DNA of 64,000 nt from JBMOUD01 sp049319665 (GCF_049319665.1 NZ_JBMOUD010000002.1:310001-374000), one strand, 5' to 3'. Shown: positions 35,117 to 44,703, counted from the first letter of the stretch. Program-made: numbers and translations. Notes: generated from the letters alone by a model not told the origin.

Positions 35117-35875
35117 TTAACAAAGCTCAAGCTGCACGTCGTATTTTTCCATCTGTGCCAGCACGCTTTCGGGTGGCTTAGCATCGGTAAAGAGGTAGTT
35201 AATCAGGCTCATATTGCCTAGGTTTACCATCGCGTTGCGGCCAAATTTAGAGTGGTCTGTCACTAACATTACGCAGCGGGAATTCTCAATGATGGCACGT
35301 TTGGTGCGAACTTCATGGTAATCAAATTCTAAGAGTGAACCGTCGCCGTCGATGCCGCTGATACCCAAAATTCCGTAGTCGAGGCGAAATTGCGAGATGA
35401 AATCTAGCGTGGCTTCGCCCATTATGCCGCCGTCACGGGTACGTACTTCTCCGCCGGCCAAGATGAGCCTGAAATCTTCTTTAGCGGTTAATATCGTCGC
35501 CACATTCAGATTGTTAGTCACCACGCGCAGGTTCTTATGATTAAGTAGCGCGTGGGCCACGGCTTCTGGCGTGGTGCCGATATCAATAAACAACGTTGCG
35601 CCGTCTGGAATTTGGCTAGCGACGCGCTGAGCAATTCGCGCTTTCTCTTCCGACCACATAATTTTTCGGTCGGTATAGGCGGCATTCACCGAACTTGATG
35701 GCAGCGCCGCGCCGCCATGATGACGATGGATTTTATTCTGTTCTGCCAGGTCATTAAGGTCGCGGCGAATGGTTTGCGGGCTCACAGCAAAATGCTCAAC
35801 CAATTCTTCCGTGCTGACGTAACTCTGCTGGCGTACCAGCTCAATGATTGCGTCATGGCGTTGTGTCTGTTTCAC
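35117..35875 (-). CDS. glpR: GlpR, DeoR-family glycerol-3-phosphate repressor
   Basis: The 252-residue protein begins with a DeoR-type helix-turn-helix (MKQTQRHDAIIELV, VSTEELVEHFAVSPQTIRRDL) and the HRHHGGA loop, followed by an effector domain with TLFIDIGTTPEAVA and NNLNVATIL, the phosphate-binding region. It represses glp genes and is released by glycerol-3-phosphate. It starts 9 bp after glpG, so the two are co-transcribed, as in E. coli. The likely targets in the window are the sites upstream of glpD. Confidence 0.95.
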   Translation of the reverse strand: MKQTQRHDAIIELVRQQSYVSTEELVEHFAVSPQTIRRDLNDLAEQNKIHRHHGGAALPSSSVNAAYTDRKIMWSEEKARIAQRVASQIPDGATLFIDIGTTPEAVAHALLNHKNLRVVTNNLNVATILTAKEDFRLILAGGEVRTRDGGIMGEATLDFISQFRLDYGILGISGIDGDGSLLEFDYHEVRTKRAIIENSRCVMLVTDHSKFGRNAMVNLGNMSLINYLFTDAKPPESVLAQMEKYDVQLELC

Positions 35876-35884
35876 CCCAATCCC

Positions 35885-36721
35885 CTAGTTCTGTTTGTGA
35901 CGTATGATGCGTAAATCTACAAATGCCATCAGCAGCCCCAAAATAAGGCCAAATACGTGGGCGGCGTTGGCAATAGCTAAACCGAATACATCGAAGTAAC
36001 CCAACACTAGCCAAACGATGGAAAATACCATTAAGCCGCGTGGTAAAGAGAGCTGGCGCTCTGGTTTTAATTCGCCGGTCAGCCAGACATAACCCATTAA
36101 TGCGTAGACTACGCCAGATAAGCCACCAAAATAAATACCGCTGAAAATAGCCTGTCCCCAGTTGCTCACTAATGCTGAGACGATGGCAATGGTAAACAGC
36201 TTGCCGCTGCCCAGGCGTTTCTCTACCGGTCCGCCGAGATACCACCACCACAGCAGGTTAAACAGGATATGCAGCGGACTAAAGTGCAACAAAGCTGGGG
36301 TAAACCAACGCCAGAGCTGCATATGTTGGGCATCATCCGCCGGCCATCCCAACCATTCCATGATGCTTTGATCGCCATAAATTTGTTGCAGAAGATAGAC
36401 CGCAATACACAAGACCATCACACCAAGCGTTAACGGCCCAGCCTGACTAAGAATACGTTGTGCGTAGGAATAGCGCTGGTAGCTTAAGTTGGCATTGGTA
36501 CTACCGGTGTGCCAACTGGCAGCCAGATAGCGCTCATGCGTTGGGTTTTCGAGAAAGAGTGCTAACTGCTTTTCAACCTCAGGCAGTTTGGACTCATCTT
36601 CTAACAAAATTTGTACTTCTTGATCTTGCTTGCGTACCTGCAAAACGATCCCCAAGGTTGCCATATAATCGACAAACGCCAGTGCCAGGCGTGGATTAGG
36701 CAGGCTGATAATTCGCACCAT
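35885..36721 (-). CDS. glpG: GlpG, rhomboid intramembrane serine protease
   Basis: The 278-residue protein has an N-terminal cytoplasmic domain (residues 1-90) and six membrane helices. The catalytic Ser lies in GGLSGVVYALMGY and the catalytic His in ANAAHVFGLILGL, with the L1-loop WRWFTPALLHFSPLHILFN and the conserved HxxxN. Rhomboids cut membrane proteins within the bilayer. In E. coli glpE-glpG-glpR form an operon; here a PLP-enzyme gene separates glpE from glpG, and the 310-bp gap upstream of glpG should contain its own promoter. Confidence 0.95.
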   Translation of the reverse strand: MVRIISLPNPRLALAFVDYMATLGIVLQVRKQDQEVQILLEDESKLPEVEKQLALFLENPTHERYLAASWHTGSTNANLSYQRYSYAQRILSQAGPLTLGVMVLCIAVYLLQQIYGDQSIMEWLGWPADDAQHMQLWRWFTPALLHFSPLHILFNLLWWWYLGGPVEKRLGSGKLFTIAIVSALVSNWGQAIFSGIYFGGLSGVVYALMGYVWLTGELKPERQLSLPRGLMVFSIVWLVLGYFDVFGLAIANAAHVFGLILGLLMAFVDLRIIRHKQN

Positions 36722-36968
36722 AGTATTTTGCAGATCCCATAATTGGTTGATTTATTAGCTCATTAGCAGCAGAGAACTTGTCTCTGGCGGTGAGGCGCTA
36801 CTGATTATAACGTCAGCGGCGCTGGCTGTAAGCCAGATAAATTTTCACCAAGAGGACAAACACGCAATCATAAGGCTGAATTGTCATTTGTCTGCATGTT
36901 GTCTTGCTAACCTATGAGCAATATCACTTTTTTAATTAAGGGGATCGGGGAGGGATAACTGCGAGGAG

Positions 36969-36997
36969 TCTCTCCGCTGCATAATCCAGCGGAGAGA
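36969..36997. repeat. Stable 11-bp hairpin between the PLP enzyme and glpG
   Basis: TCTCTCCGCTG pairs perfectly with CAGCGGAGAGA over a 7-nt loop, 35 bp beyond the end of the PLP-enzyme gene. It is positioned like a terminator for that gene but has no T-run on the reverse strand. The rest of 36722-37031 shows no gene. Confidence 0.6.
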
Positions 36998-37031
36998 TAA
37001 AATGCCGAGATGTCAGGCTATATCACGACAA

Positions 37032-38222
37032 TTACAGCCCTTCCAGCGCTTGCTGCAAGTCAATTATCAGGTCTTCAGCGTCTTCAATACCAATACTGAT
37101 GCGCACTAATCCTTCGGTAATTCCACTCTCAAGGCGCACCGCTTCTGGTACCGCGCTATGCGTGGTGGAAGCCGGATGACAAGCCAGAGAATCAGTATCA
37201 CCTACTGATACCGCTTGGGTAATCAGCGTGAGTTTATCGAGGAAGGTGCGCGCTGCCGCACGTCCGCCGCGCAGTTCAATAGCCATAATGCCGCCGAACA
37301 AACGCATTTGTTGTTTAGCAATATCATGTCCAGGATGCGAACTCAGCCCCGGGTAAAACACCTTATCTACCGCCGGATGTGCGTTAAGCATCTCTGCAAT
37401 ATGCATTGCGCTGACGCAACTAGCCTCGACGCGCAGCGGCATGGTTTTTAATCCGCGGATCAGCAGGTTGGCTTCAAATGGGCTTAAACAGCCGCCGAAC
37501 TGTTTCAAACTCAAGGTGCGAATTGGCGTGATTAACGCCTGGCTGGCGACCACTACACCGCCGGTCGCATCACCATGACCACCGATATATTTAGTGGCAG
37601 AATGCAGCACAATATCAATGCCTAGCTCAAGCGGGCGGGTCAGATACGGCGTCGCGAAAGTGTTATCGGCGACGCTGATTACCCCGGCTTGTTTGGAGAT
37701 ACGGGCGATCTCGCGTAAATCGGCAATATCTAATCCCGGATTAGCTGGCGTTTCGACAAACACCATCTTGGTTTTGTCGGTTAGCGCGCCGGCTAAATCG
37801 GCGGTGCTGGCGACATGCACCGGCTTGATGCCGTAACGTGGTAACAGATTACGAATCACCCCTTCGGTGCCGCCATATAAGGTACCGATATGGATGATCT
37901 CATCGCCGGGGACGAGCAGAGCAAACAAAATGGCGCTAATCGCCGCCATGCCGCTGGCGCAGGCTACAGAAGCTTCTCCACCTTCCAATGCCGCAATTTT
38001 CTTTTCAAATACCGATACCGTTGGATTGGCAAAGCGGCTGTATATATAGCCTGGTTCTTCACCGCTAAACCGCTTGGCACCGCTGTCAAAATCATCGTAG
38101 GCAAAAGCAGAGGCGGCAGTAATCGGCGTGGTAATTGAACCCGTCTGCGGGTCGGGTTGCTGGCCTGCATGAACTGCCAACGTGCGCATCCCGAGTGAGC
38201 GCGGGTTATTAAGTTTATTCAT
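37032..38222 (-). CDS. Cys/Met metabolism PLP-dependent enzyme (gamma-lyase/gamma-synthase family)
   Basis: The 396-residue protein belongs to the cystathionine gamma-synthase/methionine gamma-lyase group. YSRFANPTVSVFEKKIAALE, ACASGMAAISA and the PLP lysine in HSATKYIGGHGDATGG are clear. Methionine gamma-lyases usually have a cysteine in the GTLYGCT loop; here it reads GTLYGGT, so a strict methionine lyase assignment is unsafe and O-acetylhomoserine or cystathionine chemistry is possible. I choose the ATG at 38222 (MNKLNNPRSLGMRTLAVHAG); 16 more codons are open upstream. It sits between glpE and glpG, breaking the usual operon. Confidence 0.85.
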   Translation of the reverse strand: MNKLNNPRSLGMRTLAVHAGQQPDPQTGSITTPITAASAFAYDDFDSGAKRFSGEEPGYIYSRFANPTVSVFEKKIAALEGGEASVACASGMAAISAILFALLVPGDEIIHIGTLYGGTEGVIRNLLPRYGIKPVHVASTADLAGALTDKTKMVFVETPANPGLDIADLREIARISKQAGVISVADNTFATPYLTRPLELGIDIVLHSATKYIGGHGDATGGVVVASQALITPIRTLSLKQFGGCLSPFEANLLIRGLKTMPLRVEASCVSAMHIAEMLNAHPAVDKVFYPGLSSHPGHDIAKQQMRLFGGIMAIELRGGRAAARTFLDKLTLITQAVSVGDTDSLACHPASTTHSAVPEAVRLESGITEGLVRISIGIEDAEDLIIDLQQALEGL

Positions 38223-38408
38223 CTTTAAATCCAAAAAATAGTAGGAAGAAATTATATCAATACTTTTCAAGGGTAGCTGAATCTGCTTAATAATATTTAA
38301 ACACGAGATTAAAACTGTTGGTTATATAGCAGGGAGAGATCAAGAGGCAGAAACATCACCTGCCACTCGATCGTTTTTGAAAGCTGCGTGCCGTAATGTC
38401 TTGCTGTG

Positions 38409-38729
38409 TTAAGCGTCGATATCTTGTGGGAAGGTGTTTGACCAAGCTTCAAAGCCACCATCAATACTGTAAACCGCATCAAATCCTTGAGTCAGAAGAT
38501 ACTGTGCCGCGCTACGGCTACTGATGCCGTGATAACACATCACCATGACAGGTGTATTGGTATCAGCCTGTTGCATAAAAGCGGCCATGCTTTCGTTGCT
38601 AAGGTGAAAAGCACCTGGCGCATGAGCCTGCTGGAAACTTTGCGGATCGCGAATATCAACCATCACCGCTGAGCCTTGCTTTAGACGAGAATGTGCCTGC
38701 TCGACGCTGAGCGTTTCAAACTGTTCCAT
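38409..38729 (-). CDS. glpE: GlpE, single-domain thiosulfate sulfurtransferase
   Basis: The 106-residue rhodanese transfers sulfane sulfur from thiosulfate to thiols or cyanide. The active-site loop is VMVMCYHGISSRSAAQYL with the catalytic Cys, and VVYSIDGGFEAW-like sequence ends the domain. Length and start (MEQFETLS) match E. coli GlpE; TGAGG precedes the ATG, so the 72 open codons upstream are not used. The 360-bp region to the divergent malP holds no other gene that I can support. Confidence 0.94.
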   Translation of the reverse strand: MEQFETLSVEQAHSRLKQGSAVMVDIRDPQSFQQAHAPGAFHLSNESMAAFMQQADTNTPVMVMCYHGISSRSAAQYLLTQGFDAVYSIDGGFEAWSNTFPQDIDA

Positions 38730-39089
38730 ACTGCGATACCTCAATGAAAAAGGAAGTCGTACTGGCAACGGTAAGTGCCAAAGAAAAATATCCGCCGCTA
38801 TTGTAGCGAATTCCTCTGTCACTTCGCGTAGAAAAAGTGTGGCGGCTTGCGCATTTTTCGTCCGTGCCGCTAGGGCGATTTTTTGCACGATAAGAGTTAT
38901 ACCTAAAAGGACAGACAAAAAAATCGGCGCCTTTGTATTTAGCATGGCGTTTTAGCATGAATAAGAAACAGAACGATTTTGCGCTATCACCACCTGACGT
39001 CCGGTACGTTGCTATTTTGATGTGGCCTCGGCTGCTTGCATCAAGCAGATAGCAATAACTTGCCCAACTAAAAGGAAAGAGATTGCCTT

Positions 39090-41549
39090 ATGACGATTCC
39101 GACTGTAACGACTGCTACGCTGCCTGCGTTAACCCCGCCAAGTTTTGATCAGGATATTTTTTTAGCGGCGCTTAAACGCCATTGGCAGGCTTTTGGTTTA
39201 ACACGTGCTGAGGATATGACTCGCCATCAATGGTGGCATGCGGTAAGTGCTGCTGTCGCCGAGCAACTGCCAGCCTTGCATGATAAAGCCCCTGTCAGTA
39301 GCCCATCTCATACCATTGAACGTCACGTTAATTATCTGTCGATGGAGTTTTTACTGGGAAGATTGACCGGTAATAATTTGATCAATTTAGGTTGGTTTGA
39401 TGATGTTGCCCGCGTCCTGACTGATTTTGAGATCAATTTAAGCGACTTGCTAGAAGAAGAAGTCGATCCTGCGCTGGGTAATGGCGGACTTGGGCGATTG
39501 GCCGCCTGCTATCTCGATGCCATGGCTTGTGCCAGTCAGCCGGCGATTGGGCATGGTCTTAATTACCAATATGGGTTGTTCCGTCAGCATTTTGTTGAAG
39601 GCAAACAACATGAAGCACCGGATGATTGGCAGCGTAATCGCTACCCTTGGTTCCGCCATAATAGTGCGCTGGCGGTGAATGTGGGTATCGGCGGCAAGCT
39701 GACGTATCGCAAAGGGGGCGTTGTTGATTGGCAACCTGAGCTGAAGATCCGCGGTGAGGCTTGGGATCTGCCGGTGCTGGGATATCGTAATGGTATTACT
39801 CAACCGTTGAGACTGTGGGAAGCAACCCATAACCATCCCTTCGATTTAGAAACCTTTAACGATGGGAAATTCTTGCAGGCTGAAAAGCGTGGGGTAGAGG
39901 CCGCTAAGCTGACCAAAGTGCTGTATCCCAATGATAATCATCAGGCGGGCAAACGACTGCGTTTGATGCAGCAATATTTCCAGTGCGCCTGCGCGGTGGC
40001 GGATATTTTGCGCCGGCATCACTTTTTGGGGCGAAAAATTACTGAGTTACCCGATTATGAAGTCATCCAACTTAACGATACACATCCCACCATTGCCATC
40101 CCTGAAATGCTGCGTATTTTGCTCGATGAGCATCAACTGAGTTGGGACGATGCCTGGTCTATTACCAGCCGTACTTTTGCCTATACCAACCATACATTGA
40201 TGCCAGAAGCGCTAGAAACCTGGGATGAAAAGCTATTCCGCAAGCTGTTACCGCGCCATTTCGTCATCATCAAACAAATTAATGCCAATTTTAAACAGCT
40301 GGTTGATAAACAATGGCCCGGCGATGAAGCGGTTTGGGCAAAACTGGCGGTGCATTACGATAAACAGGTCAGAATGGCGAATCTATGCGTGGTGGCTGGG
40401 TTTGCGGTCAATGGCGTGGCGGCCTTACATTCCAAGCTGGTGGTTGATGATTTATTCCCTGAATATCATCAGCTTTGGCCAGAGAAATTCCATAATGTCA
40501 CTAATGGGATCACGCCGCGCCGTTGGTTAAAACAGTGCAATCCTGCGTTATCTGCGCTGATTGACCAACAGCTGAAAACCCAGGATTGGGTGACCCATCT
40601 TGATGAGTTGAAAAAGTTGGAAGACAGTGTCAAAGATAAAAAATTCTGCCAGCAATATCAGCAGATAAAACGCGATAACAAGGTCAAGCTAGCCCGTTAT
40701 GTCAAACAGCGGATGGGCATCACTCTCAATCCTGACGCCATTTTTGATGTGCAAATCAAACGGCTACATGAGTACAAACGCCAGCATCTCAACCTATTAC
40801 ATATCCTATCGCTTTATCATCAGATTCGCGCCAACCCCAAACTAGACATCGTGCCGCGAGTATTCTTATTCGGGGCGAAGGCAGCGCCCGGTTACTATCT
40901 GGCGAAAAATATCATCTATGCCATTAATCAGGTGGCAGAGAAGATCAATAACGATCCGATCGTCGGCGATCGTCTGAAAGTCGTATTTATTCCAGACTAT
41001 AACGTGTCGGTTGCTGAGATGATGGTGCCTGCCGCCGATGTGTCGGAGCAGATTTCCACCGCAGGAAAAGAAGCGTCCGGCACCGGCAATATGAAGTTGG
41101 CACTCAATGGTGCATTGACCATCGGCACGCTGGACGGTGCTAACGTTGAAATTGCCGAGCAGGTTGGAGAAGAGAATATCTTCATATTTGGCATGACGGT
41201 CGATGAGGTGAAAGCGCTACAGAAGAAAGGCTATAAGCCGCAAAATATCTTGAAGCAGGATAAACATCTAAAAGCGATTCTCGATGAACTTGCCAGCGGT
41301 TTCTACAGCAATGGCGATAAACATGCTTTTGATTTGTTGCTGGATAGCTTGAAGCAAGGTGGCGATCCGTATCTGGTACTGGCTGATTTCGCCGCTTATA
41401 GCGAAGCGCACAAAAAAATTGATGCGTTGTATCGGGATGCTGATGAATGGACTCGCCGGGCGCTGCTCAATACGGCGCGGGTGGGGATGTTTAGTGCTGA
41501 CCGCTCGATTCGTGATTACCAGCAGCGCATTTGGCAGGCAAAACGATAG
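39090..41549 (+). CDS. malP: MalP, maltodextrin phosphorylase
   Basis: This 819-residue PLP enzyme phosphorolyses linear maltodextrins. The sequence follows E. coli MalP (797 residues) with a longer N-terminus (residues 1-20 rich in Thr and Pro). The PLP lysine is in EASGTGNMKLALNG; HVNYLSMEFLLGRLTGNNLINLGW and QLNDTHPTIAIPEMLR are typical of MalP rather than GlgP. AAAGGAAAGAG precedes the start. In E. coli malT is divergent from malP; here glpE is the divergent neighbour and no malT is present, nor do I see clear MalT boxes. Confidence 0.94.
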   Translation: MTIPTVTTATLPALTPPSFDQDIFLAALKRHWQAFGLTRAEDMTRHQWWHAVSAAVAEQLPALHDKAPVSSPSHTIERHVNYLSMEFLLGRLTGNNLINLGWFDDVARVLTDFEINLSDLLEEEVDPALGNGGLGRLAACYLDAMACASQPAIGHGLNYQYGLFRQHFVEGKQHEAPDDWQRNRYPWFRHNSALAVNVGIGGKLTYRKGGVVDWQPELKIRGEAWDLPVLGYRNGITQPLRLWEATHNHPFDLETFNDGKFLQAEKRGVEAAKLTKVLYPNDNHQAGKRLRLMQQYFQCACAVADILRRHHFLGRKITELPDYEVIQLNDTHPTIAIPEMLRILLDEHQLSWDDAWSITSRTFAYTNHTLMPEALETWDEKLFRKLLPRHFVIIKQINANFKQLVDKQWPGDEAVWAKLAVHYDKQVRMANLCVVAGFAVNGVAALHSKLVVDDLFPEYHQLWPEKFHNVTNGITPRRWLKQCNPALSALIDQQLKTQDWVTHLDELKKLEDSVKDKKFCQQYQQIKRDNKVKLARYVKQRMGITLNPDAIFDVQIKRLHEYKRQHLNLLHILSLYHQIRANPKLDIVPRVFLFGAKAAPGYYLAKNIIYAINQVAEKINNDPIVGDRLKVVFIPDYNVSVAEMMVPAADVSEQISTAGKEASGTGNMKLALNGALTIGTLDGANVEIAEQVGEENIFIFGMTVDEVKALQKKGYKPQNILKQDKHLKAILDELASGFYSNGDKHAFDLLLDSLKQGGDPYLVLADFAAYSEAHKKIDALYRDADEWTRRALLNTARVGMFSADRSIRDYQQRIWQAKR

Positions 41550-41557
41550 GAGCCTCA

Positions 41558-43657
41558 ATGTCAGGAGATAATAGAAGGGATACGTCACTTGCGCAGGCGG
41601 CAGAGCAGGCGGGGATTATCGACAATTTTATTAATATGCAACAGCAGGTGCAGTCTATCTCCGATGACACTAAACGCACGCTGCTTGCCATCATGAAGGG
41701 TGAGCATCACGCTGTGCCAGCTGCATCGCCATTGCCGCCGGTTGTCGTCTTTATTCAAGGTGAAGATATTCAACTTACTGCGCAGGGCGGCGGGGCGTTC
41801 GATTGGCAGTTAACACAGGAAAACGGCGAGCTGTCGCAGGGTAAAATCGACGGCGGTCGGCCTTTAGTATGGAATCAACCTTTACCGCTGGGTTATCACC
41901 AGCTCACGTTATTGCAGAATCAACAGCGTTGGCAGAGCCGGATTATTATTGCTCCCGCGCGCTGTTATGAACCCCCGGCGCTGGTGGCCGGGGAAAAACT
42001 GTGGGGCGCGACGGTGCAGCTTTATACCCTGCGTTCAGAAAACAACTGGGGTATTGGCGATTTTGGCGATTTAAAGCTTTTAGTGGAGCACATTGCACGA
42101 CGCGGCGGGGCTTTTGTTGGGCTCAACCCGATTCATGCGCTCTATCCGGCTAATCCGTTCAGCGCCAGTCCTTATAGTCCGTCGTCACGCCGCTGGCTAA
42201 ATATTATTTATATCGACGTTAATGCGGTGGCGGAGTTTGCTCAAAGCACAGCGGCGCAGGCCTGGTGGCAGGAGGCGGTAACCCGTGATGCGTTATTGCA
42301 GGCTCGCGGTGTTGATAACGTTGATTATTCACAAGTGATGGGGCTGAAATTACAGGCGCTAAAACTGGCCTGGCCGACGTTCAGTGCGCTTCCTGCAGAT
42401 AGTTCGCGCAAACAGGCGTTTCAGCGCTTTGTATTACAAGGTGGCGAGAGTCTGCGTCAATTAGCCGTGTTTGATGCTTTGCATATGCACCTGCGCGAGT
42501 TGGATTTGGGGCTGTGGGGCTGGCCGGTTTGGCCGGAGGTTTATCGTCAGGCTGATAGCCCCGATGTTGCTGAATTTATTGAATACCATCAGGATGATAT
42601 CGCATTTTATCAATGGCTACAGTGGTTGGCTGCCAGTCAACTTGCCCAGTGCTATCAGGCGAGTCAAAGGCATAATATGCCGATTGGTTTATATCGTGAT
42701 TTGGCGGTAGGCGTTGCTGAAGGGGGGGCTGAAACCTGGTCCGATCCCGATTTATATTGCCTTGCTGCCACTATTGGTGCGCCGCCGGATCTTCTGGGGC
42801 CACAGGGACAGAATTGGGGATTGCCGCCGATAGATCCGCATATCATGCAGCAACGCGCCTATCAGCCGTTTATTGATTTGCTACGGGCTAATATGGCGCA
42901 GTGTGGTGCATTGCGTATTGATCATGTGATGGGATTGCTACGTTTATGGTGGATCCCCGCTAACGGGCAGGCCAGTGAAGGGGCCTATGTGCGCTACCCG
43001 CTGCATGACTTACTCGGTATTTTGGCGCTGGAAAGTCATCGCCATCAATGCATGGTCATTGGTGAAGATCTCGGTATCGTCCCGGATGAGATTGTCACTA
43101 GCCTGCACGATAGTGGTGTTTACTCTTATAAAGTGCTCTATTTCGAGCACGATAGCGACTGGGTTTATCACTCCCCGCAAGATTACCTGACGCAGGCGAT
43201 GGCCACACTGAATACCCATGATTTACCGACGCTGCGCGGCTACTGGCAGGCTGAGGATTTAACCTTGGGGAAAACGCTGGGTATTTATCCTGATGCTGAT
43301 GTGCTGGAAAATCTGTATCAAGAACGAGAGCGAAGTAAACAAGGGCTGCTCGAGGCGTTGCATCACGCGGATTGTCTGCCAGAGAAAGTCGCGCATGATG
43401 CGAAAAATGTCGCCATGAACCCGTTATTGAATCGGGGATTGCACCGTTATCTGGCCGCTAGCAATAGTGCTATGTTGGGGCTACAGCCGGAGGATTGGTT
43501 GGATATGTCGACGCCGGTTAATGTGCCCGGTACCAACACGGAATATCCCAACTGGCGGCGTAAGCTTGCCTGCGGTCTTGATGAGATATTCAGCAATCCA
43601 GAAGTGAACCGGCTGCTTAAGGATGTGGATCAACGGCGTAAAAATACTGATGGCTAA
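41558..43657 (+). CDS. malQ: MalQ, 4-alpha-glucanotransferase (amylomaltase)
   Basis: The 699-residue GH77 enzyme rearranges maltodextrins and releases glucose. Catalytic blocks are GALRIDHVMGLLRLWWIP (nucleophile Asp), VIGEDLGIVPDEI (acid/base Glu) and LNTHDLPTLRGYW; the entry sequence YTLRSENNWGIGDFGDL is also typical. It begins 9 bp after malP behind TAGGAGC. An in-frame ATG at 41531 lies inside malP and is not favoured. Length agrees with E. coli MalQ (694). Confidence 0.95.
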   Translation: MSGDNRRDTSLAQAAEQAGIIDNFINMQQQVQSISDDTKRTLLAIMKGEHHAVPAASPLPPVVVFIQGEDIQLTAQGGGAFDWQLTQENGELSQGKIDGGRPLVWNQPLPLGYHQLTLLQNQQRWQSRIIIAPARCYEPPALVAGEKLWGATVQLYTLRSENNWGIGDFGDLKLLVEHIARRGGAFVGLNPIHALYPANPFSASPYSPSSRRWLNIIYIDVNAVAEFAQSTAAQAWWQEAVTRDALLQARGVDNVDYSQVMGLKLQALKLAWPTFSALPADSSRKQAFQRFVLQGGESLRQLAVFDALHMHLRELDLGLWGWPVWPEVYRQADSPDVAEFIEYHQDDIAFYQWLQWLAASQLAQCYQASQRHNMPIGLYRDLAVGVAEGGAETWSDPDLYCLAATIGAPPDLLGPQGQNWGLPPIDPHIMQQRAYQPFIDLLRANMAQCGALRIDHVMGLLRLWWIPANGQASEGAYVRYPLHDLLGILALESHRHQCMVIGEDLGIVPDEIVTSLHDSGVYSYKVLYFEHDSDWVYHSPQDYLTQAMATLNTHDLPTLRGYWQAEDLTLGKTLGIYPDADVLENLYQERERSKQGLLEALHHADCLPEKVAHDAKNVAMNPLLNRGLHRYLAASNSAMLGLQPEDWLDMSTPVNVPGTNTEYPNWRRKLACGLDEIFSNPEVNRLLKDVDQRRKNTDG

Positions 43658-43702
43658 ACGGCGGCCGCTTAACGTAAGTTTGGGCGGTAGGCTCATTTTG
43701 GG

Positions 43703-44002
43703 TTACACGATAAAACCAACGTGTTTGCCATCGGGTAGATCAACTTCGATGCGTAGCGTACCGCCCATCGCTTCAACGTAGCGTTTTAGCGTGGCAATTT
43801 TCAGGTCATTGCCGCGCTGTTCAATGGCGGCAACGGAAGGTTGAGCAATATCCATGGCTTTGGCTATCTGTGTTTGCGATAGCTGCAGGGATTCTCGCAG
43901 TTCATAAAGATGAGTTTCCAGACGCATCTCCGCGGCCATCTCTGCAATGCGCTTTTTGCTCTCGGGGGAGCGTTTGTCCATTAGTTCTTTTAACGTAGCC
44001 AT
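43703..44002 (-). CDS. XRE-family antitoxin (HigA-like)
   Basis: The 99-residue protein has a helix-turn-helix of the XRE type (LYELRESLQLSQTQIAKAMDIAQPSVAAIEQR at residues 33-64) and a C-terminal strand pair typical of antitoxins (GGTLRIEVDLPDGK). It is encoded 4 bp after the toxin, the toxin-first order of HigBA-type modules. Antitoxins of this group neutralise the toxin and repress their own promoter; palindromes suited to this lie upstream of the toxin at 44399-44435. Confidence 0.88.
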   Translation of the reverse strand: MATLKELMDKRSPESKKRIAEMAAEMRLETHLYELRESLQLSQTQIAKAMDIAQPSVAAIEQRGNDLKIATLKRYVEAMGGTLRIEVDLPDGKHVGFIV

Positions 44003-44006
44003 CGTT

Positions 44007-44357
44007 TTATTGCTCCAGATTATTGAGATGCTTTTCGAACTCAGTGTCTGCAGTTCTCACCATATCTTTATAAAATTGTTTCTCTTTTTTCCCGGTTTTG
44101 TCGCCGGCGCATAGCATGATGGCGCAACGTTTGGGGTCAAAGGCAAAAAAAGCGCGAATAGGATGCCCTTCATGCTGAACGCGCAACTCCTTCATATTGA
44201 GGTAGTGTGAGTTTTCAAGCGTATCGACGTGAGGGCGAGATAGGTTAGGGCCATCTTCAAACAGAAGATGCATACCCGCTAACATTCGCTCCTGTAGACG
44301 TTCGCTCTGTTGCTCGAACCAGATATCAAAGCATTCCGTTGTGATGACTTCCCACAT
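44007..44357 (-). CDS. RelE/ParE-family toxin (HigB/Gp49-like)
   Basis: The 116-residue protein matches the phage Gp49/HigB-like toxin family: MWEVITTECFDIWFEQQ at the start, GPNLSRPHVDTL, NMKELRVQHEGHPIRAFFAFDP and LCAGDKTGK. Members cut mRNA at the ribosome when free of antitoxin. With the following XRE gene it forms a complete, apparently intact type II toxin-antitoxin pair. The pair lies between malQ and nfuA, exactly where E. coli carries gntT. Confidence 0.88.
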   Translation of the reverse strand: MWEVITTECFDIWFEQQSERLQERMLAGMHLLFEDGPNLSRPHVDTLENSHYLNMKELRVQHEGHPIRAFFAFDPKRCAIMLCAGDKTGKKEKQFYKDMVRTADTEFEKHLNNLEQ

Positions 44358-44398
44358 CCGTGTCGACCTCTCTATAGGCTATAGCATATATATATTGT

Positions 44399-44435
44399 AG
44401 TCTATATAAATTACAGTATATATAGACTGTAATTT
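44399..44435. promoter_or_regulatory. Overlapping palindromes, likely toxin-antitoxin operator
   Basis: AGTCTATATA (44399-44408) is repeated in inverse at 44419-44428, and AAATTACAGT (44408-44417) in inverse at 44426-44435. The two perfect 10-bp inverted repeats interlock about 45-80 bp upstream of the toxin start, as expected for an autoregulatory operator bound by the antitoxin. The rest of 44436-44650 is AT-rich without a gene. Confidence 0.75.
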
Positions 44436-44651
44436 ATGATGTATAAAAATAGACGTTAATAAATGATGGGTGGTTCTACATCATATAAGTAACATTTATG
44501 AGAGAGTTAAACCGTGTTTTTATCGATTTTTCAGATAAGGCTCGCAAGAATACGTCGGTAAAAATATTTTTATAAATAAAGAGTTATCTAATATCTTGAT
44601 GCAAGATTTAGGAGAGTAGTAGGTAGGCGAGGATGCAGTGAGATGACATAT

Positions 44652-44683
44652 AAAAAGGCCAGTCAGAGTTAACTGGCTGGCCT
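44652..44683 (-). terminator. Terminator of nfuA
   Basis: On the reverse strand AGGCCAG pairs with CTGGCCT and a run of Ts follows, 20 bp after the nfuA stop codon. Confidence 0.85.
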
Positions 44684-44703
44684 GATATCGGGCTGAGAAG
44701 TGA

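Noticed and set aside
38730..38945. Long N-terminal extension of GlpE with a hydrophobic segment
   Set aside because: A TGAGG ribosome site and the E. coli protein length place the start at 38729; the upstream frame is chance.
38730..39089. Search for MalT boxes or a malT remnant upstream of malP
   Set aside because: No convincing GGATGA-type box arrangement or gene fragment could be found, so nothing is annotated.
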